From Thermanaeromonas toyohensis ToBE (GTDB lineage: Bacteria; Bacillota; DSM-521; Neomoorellales; Neomoorellaceae), in assembly GCF_900176005.1 (NCBI RefSeq), contig NZ_LT838272.1:2747587-2811586 (forward strand): a stretch of 64,000 nt of DNA, written 5' to 3'. The position numbers and the translations under genes are program-made. Of the stretch, positions 61,303 through 64,000 are shown piece by piece. Each line of letters starts with the position of its first letter. Positions within the stretch are counted from its first letter, which is position 1. The notes below the pieces were generated by a model. It had not been told where the DNA came from. It worked only from the letters and a program-made list of their open reading frames with translations, and did no database searches.

Positions 61303-61961
61303 CCCGTATTTTAATCGTAGATGACGATGAAAAAATTACTTCCTTACTTAGGCGGATTCTCCTGTATGAAGGGTATGAAGTATTAATAGCCGGTGATGGT
61401 TATACGGCCTTGGCCCTAGCCACCAATCAACCTGATTTAATAATTTTAGACCTTATGCTACCTGATTTAGACGGGATAGAAGTATGTAAAAGAATACGAC
61501 AGCAAAGCGATGTACCTATTTTAATGCTTACGGCCCGGGATGAAACAGCCGATCGCGTCTTGGGGCTCGATAGTGGAGCTGACGATTACCTGGTCAAACC
61601 TTTTGCTTTGGAAGAATTGTTGGCCCGCATCCGCGCCCTTTTACGCCGTCACCGGGCATCCGAAAAAGAAATATTAAGATATGCCGACCTTACATTAAAT
61701 ACAGCAACCCGGGAAGCCCAGCGGGGGAACAGGGTATTTCAGCTTACGGCTAAGGAATATGAACTCCTAGAACTCTTTCTGCGCCATCCGAGGCAGGTAT
61801 TAACACGGGAAGAACTAATGACTAAAATTTGGGGTTATGATTATAGTGGAGAATCTAATGTTTTAGATGTCTATATAGGCTATCTGCGTAGCAAGCTAGA
61901 AGCAGGCGGGGAACCCCGCCTTATTCATACAGTGCGAGGAGTGGGCTATGTCCTTAAATGA
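61287..61961 (+). CDS. OmpR-family response regulator
   Basis: A 224-aa regulator. The receiver domain has acidic pocket VDDDEK, phosphoacceptor Asp55 (LIILDLMLP), Thr in MLTARD and Lys in YLVKPF. The C-terminal winged helix carries [24 protein letters not shown] and [15 protein letters not shown] 61287 is the only start in frame. It is 15 bases upstream of the sensor kinase and probably controls the gene at 63498. Confidence 0.94.
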   Translation: MADLKPRILIVDDDEKITSLLRRILLYEGYEVLIAGDGYTALALATNQPDLIILDLMLPDLDGIEVCKRIRQQSDVPILMLTARDETADRVLGLDSGADDYLVKPFALEELLARIRALLRRHRASEKEILRYADLTLNTATREAQRGNRVFQLTAKEYELLELFLRHPRQVLTREELMTKIWGYDYSGESNVLDVYIGYLRSKLEAGGEPRLIHTVRGVGYVLK

Positions 61962-61976
61962 AGGGGGGCAAGGCAC

Positions 61977-63383
61977 GTGACCTTAAGATGCCGCCTTACC
62001 CTCTGGTATACTGCAGTTCTGGCTTTTACTTTACTTCTCCTTGGTGGATTAGTTTATGCTTTGCTTTCCCATTATCTAGCGAGGGAAGTAGACTATTCCC
62101 TAGCTAATAAAGCCCAAGAAGTAAAACGTTCTATTAAGGTAAGCCGTTTTTTACGCCAGCAGGGAATTATATTGCCAGATGTCAATGTCTTTTCTAGTCC
62201 TGATACCTTCTTACAAGTAGTAGACTTGGAAGGGGAAATAGTCGCCCGTTCACGCAATCTAGGAAACCAACATCTACCAGTAGATGGAGATACCTTAGCC
62301 AAAATTAGTCAGGGGATAGCTTTTTTCGAAACCAGGGAGGTAGGAAATCAAGTTCTTCGTTTATATAATTTTCCCCTCTATTTAGGCGACCAACCGGTAG
62401 GCTTGCTCCAGGTTGGGCGGCTTTTACGTCCTATTTTAAGTATTTTAAGTGGGCTAAAGCAAATTTTGTTGTTTCTTAGCCTGCTGGTATTAATTGCTGC
62501 AGCAAGCCTGGGGTATCTTCTAGCCCGAGCAGCTTTACGCCCCATCGACCGGATGACCCAGATCGCTGAGGAAATTAGTGAAGGGCGTGACCTGGCAAGG
62601 CGAGTACCTTATGAAGGGCCTATGGATGAAGTGGGAAGGCTGGCAGCAACTTTTAATGGTATGCTTTCCCGTCTTCAAAATGCTTACCTAAAGCTAGAAG
62701 AAGCTTATGCTGCTCAGCGGCGTTTTGTGGCTGATGTTTCCCACGAACTACGTACACCTTTAACTACTATACGCGGCAATATAGAACTCTTGCAACATAT
62801 GGCTTCTACTGGTACTCCATTAGAGCCCGAAGCTTTGGCTGATATAGCTAGTGAAGCCGAACGTATGAGCCGTATGCTTAATAATCTTTTAACTCTAGCC
62901 CGTGCTGATGCTGGTTTTACCCTGGAGCGCCGTCCTCTAGATATAGGAAAGTTATTACAAGAAATTGCCCGCCAAGCTCCCTTCCTGGGGCGGGCTTCCT
63001 TTTCTTTTTCTGGGTTGGCCGAATTAGAGGGCAAACTGATTCTAGGAAATAAAGATTTCCTAAAGCAATTATTTTTTATCCTCCTAGATAATGCCTTCAA
63101 ATATACTCCTCTAGAAGGAAAGGTTACCTTAAAAGCTGCTTTGCACGGTCAAGAAGTAGCCATCACTGTTACCGATACAGGTATGGGGATTTCGCCAGAA
63201 GATCTACCCCATATATTTGAACGTTTCTACCGGAGTGAAGCCAGTCGGCGTTATGGCGGTACTGGCTTAGGCTTGGCTATAGCCCGCTGGATCGTGGAAC
63301 AGCATGAAGGAAAAATTACTGTAGAAAGTCAGCCGGGTCAGGGAAGCACCTTTACCGTTTACCTGCCTAAGCTACCTGAATAA
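61977..63383 (+). CDS. Sensor histidine kinase (HAMP, HisKA, HATPase)
   Basis: A 468-aa membrane kinase. The first TM is about 11-31 and the second about 161-182, with a 130-residue extracytoplasmic sensor between. A HAMP region follows (about 184-240), the phosphoaccepting His256 in [14 protein letters not shown], and the ATP-binding domain with DNAFKYT, DTGMGI and [13 protein letters not shown] 61977 follows AAGGGGGGCAAGG. It works with the upstream OmpR-type regulator. Confidence 0.94.
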   Translation: MTLRCRLTLWYTAVLAFTLLLLGGLVYALLSHYLAREVDYSLANKAQEVKRSIKVSRFLRQQGIILPDVNVFSSPDTFLQVVDLEGEIVARSRNLGNQHLPVDGDTLAKISQGIAFFETREVGNQVLRLYNFPLYLGDQPVGLLQVGRLLRPILSILSGLKQILLFLSLLVLIAAASLGYLLARAALRPIDRMTQIAEEISEGRDLARRVPYEGPMDEVGRLAATFNGMLSRLQNAYLKLEEAYAAQRRFVADVSHELRTPLTTIRGNIELLQHMASTGTPLEPEALADIASEAERMSRMLNNLLTLARADAGFTLERRPLDIGKLLQEIARQAPFLGRASFSFSGLAELEGKLILGNKDFLKQLFFILLDNAFKYTPLEGKVTLKAALHGQEVAITVTDTGMGISPEDLPHIFERFYRSEASRRYGGTGLGLAIARWIVEQHEGKITVESQPGQGSTFTVYLPKLPE

Positions 63384-63420
63384 GCTTCTCTTCAGCAAAG
63401 AGGTTTTTCTTAGCTTTTTC

Positions 63421-63462
63421 TTAACCTCTTTTCATGTTATTTTAACCTTCTCGCTTTATATT
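63421..63462 (+). promoter_or_regulatory. Candidate response-regulator binding site and promoter of the secreted protein gene
   Basis: Two TTAACCT copies (63421-63427, 63442-63448) are 21 bp apart, two helical turns, and the second ends 8 bp before TATATT (63457-63462), a 5/6 -10 match. OmpR-type regulators bind tandem repeats near -35. Assignment to the adjacent two-component system is inference. Confidence 0.45.
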
Positions 63463-63497
63463 AAAACTAAAGATAAACTTAAGGAGGTGCTTATTCC

Positions 63498-64000
63498 TTG
63501 AACAAAAAGAAAATGTTCCTTTTAAGCGCCGTGTTATTATTGGTTTTGAGCCTGGTAGGAGCTAGCGTTGCCCTGGCGCAAAACAATACCCAAACGCCCC
63601 GCGCTACCCTTCACCAGCTCTTCTGGGAGAAGTTGGCCGCCAATTTAGGTATTGATGTATCTAGACTACAAGAAGCCTTTAAAGTAGCTGGTAGTCAAGC
63701 TTTAGATGAGGCTATCCAACAAGGGTTACTCCCTGCTGACAAAGCTCAGAGGCTAAAGGAAGCCATAGAGAAAGGCCAATGGGGGCCCATGGAAAAATTT
63801 ATAAAATGGGGTGGTCCGCATAAATTTGGCAGGGGCTATGTTGGCGACCTGTTTAGGGATATTGCCAGTATCTTGGGGATGACCCCTCAAGAACTTAAAG
63901 AGGAACTTAAATCTGGTAAGACGCTAGAGGAAATAGCCAGTACTAAAGGCATGACTTTAGAGCAGCTTAAAGAAAAATGGCTGACTACCAAAAAGGCTGC
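63498..64000 (+). CDS. Secreted helical protein (partial; C-terminus outside window)
   Basis: The start is TTG 63498 behind AAGGAGGTG. At least 167 codons are present and the frame runs off the end. The N-terminus is a signal peptide (KKKMFLLSAVLLLVLSLVGA, cut after VALA). The mature part is helical with repeated segments (LGIDVSRLQEAFK, LGMTPQELKEELKSGKTLEE, KGMTLEQLKEKW), like DUF2680/YckD-type clostridial secreted proteins. It probably binds the cell envelope. Expression is likely tied to the two-component genes just upstream. Confidence 0.8.
   Translation, partial: MNKKKMFLLSAVLLLVLSLVGASVALAQNNTQTPRATLHQLFWEKLAANLGIDVSRLQEAFKVAGSQALDEAIQQGLLPADKAQRLKEAIEKGQWGPMEKFIKWGGPHKFGRGYVGDLFRDIASILGMTPQELKEELKSGKTLEEIASTKGMTLEQLKEKWLTTKKA

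Overview
The window looks like a chromosome segment from a thermophilic, anaerobic, acetogen-like Clostridia (Moorella/Thermanaeromonas group). That placement is inference from protein character: a multi-subunit pyruvate:ferredoxin oxidoreductase, an EtfA with an N-terminal ferredoxin domain, two giant ATPase-TPR-SARP regulators, a GH57/GH15/GT4 alpha-glucan set, and frequent TTG/GTG starts with strong purine-rich ribosome binding sites. No rRNA, tRNA or CRISPR array was seen.

Region 1 (1-31.4 kb) is a large acyl-CoA / carboxylic-acid catabolic island. It opens with a branched-chain-type ABC transporter (livM partial, livH, livF, livG), a CoA-transferase (catA), a KAS III-like condensing enzyme and a 67-aa protein. 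Then come SARP-type regulator 1, a Liv-type binding lipoprotein, a hydrolase and a flavodoxin-like protein. A beta-oxidation block follows (hbd, fabG-type reductase, thiolase, pct-type CoA-transferase, GntP permease) with a sigma-54 activator. On the + strand lies a MaoC hydratase / acyl-CoA dehydrogenase / etfB / ferredoxin-etfA operon. A second, paralogous module follows (MaoC hydratase, flavodoxin-like protein, KAS III-like enzyme, CoA-transferase, 41-codon membrane ORF, SARP-type regulator 2). The CoA-transferase/KAS III/regulator module is therefore present twice.

The regulatory layer is the most interesting part. Two near-perfect sigma-54 promoters face the gntP and the bcd/etf operons. 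ATTCCGGAAT palindromes lie upstream of the gntP one. Independently, heptamer direct repeats separated by exactly 4 bp (11-bp period), mostly ending 7-9 bp before a -10-like hexamer, occur upstream of regulator 1, livK, module A, thiolase, the bcd/etf operon and module B. This is the architecture known for SARP activators. The sites fall into two classes: GTAACTR-N4-GCAAYYT around regulator 1, and GTAACCY-type around regulator 2 and the beta-oxidation genes. One promoter is nested inside the terminator hairpin of the regulator-1 gene.

Region 2 (31.5-38.5 kb) holds folate genes (folP, a folB-folK fusion, folE) split by an IS110-family element with a structured 3' flank, then a DUF438/hemerythrin/PAS protein, trmL, a DUF503 gene and a mazEF-type toxin-antitoxin pair.

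Region 3 (38.5-64 kb) is central metabolism and storage carbohydrate. It contains aconitase, a ferredoxin, nth, a thiamine-binding-like protein, pckA, GH15-type enzymes, a CPBP protease, DUF4912, GH57 branching enzyme, flavin reductase, thioesterase, porB-porA-porG, two unknown proteins, a ManC/PMM-like fusion, a GT4 glycosyltransferase, asparagine synthetase, an OmpR-type two-component pair and a secreted protein cut by the window end.
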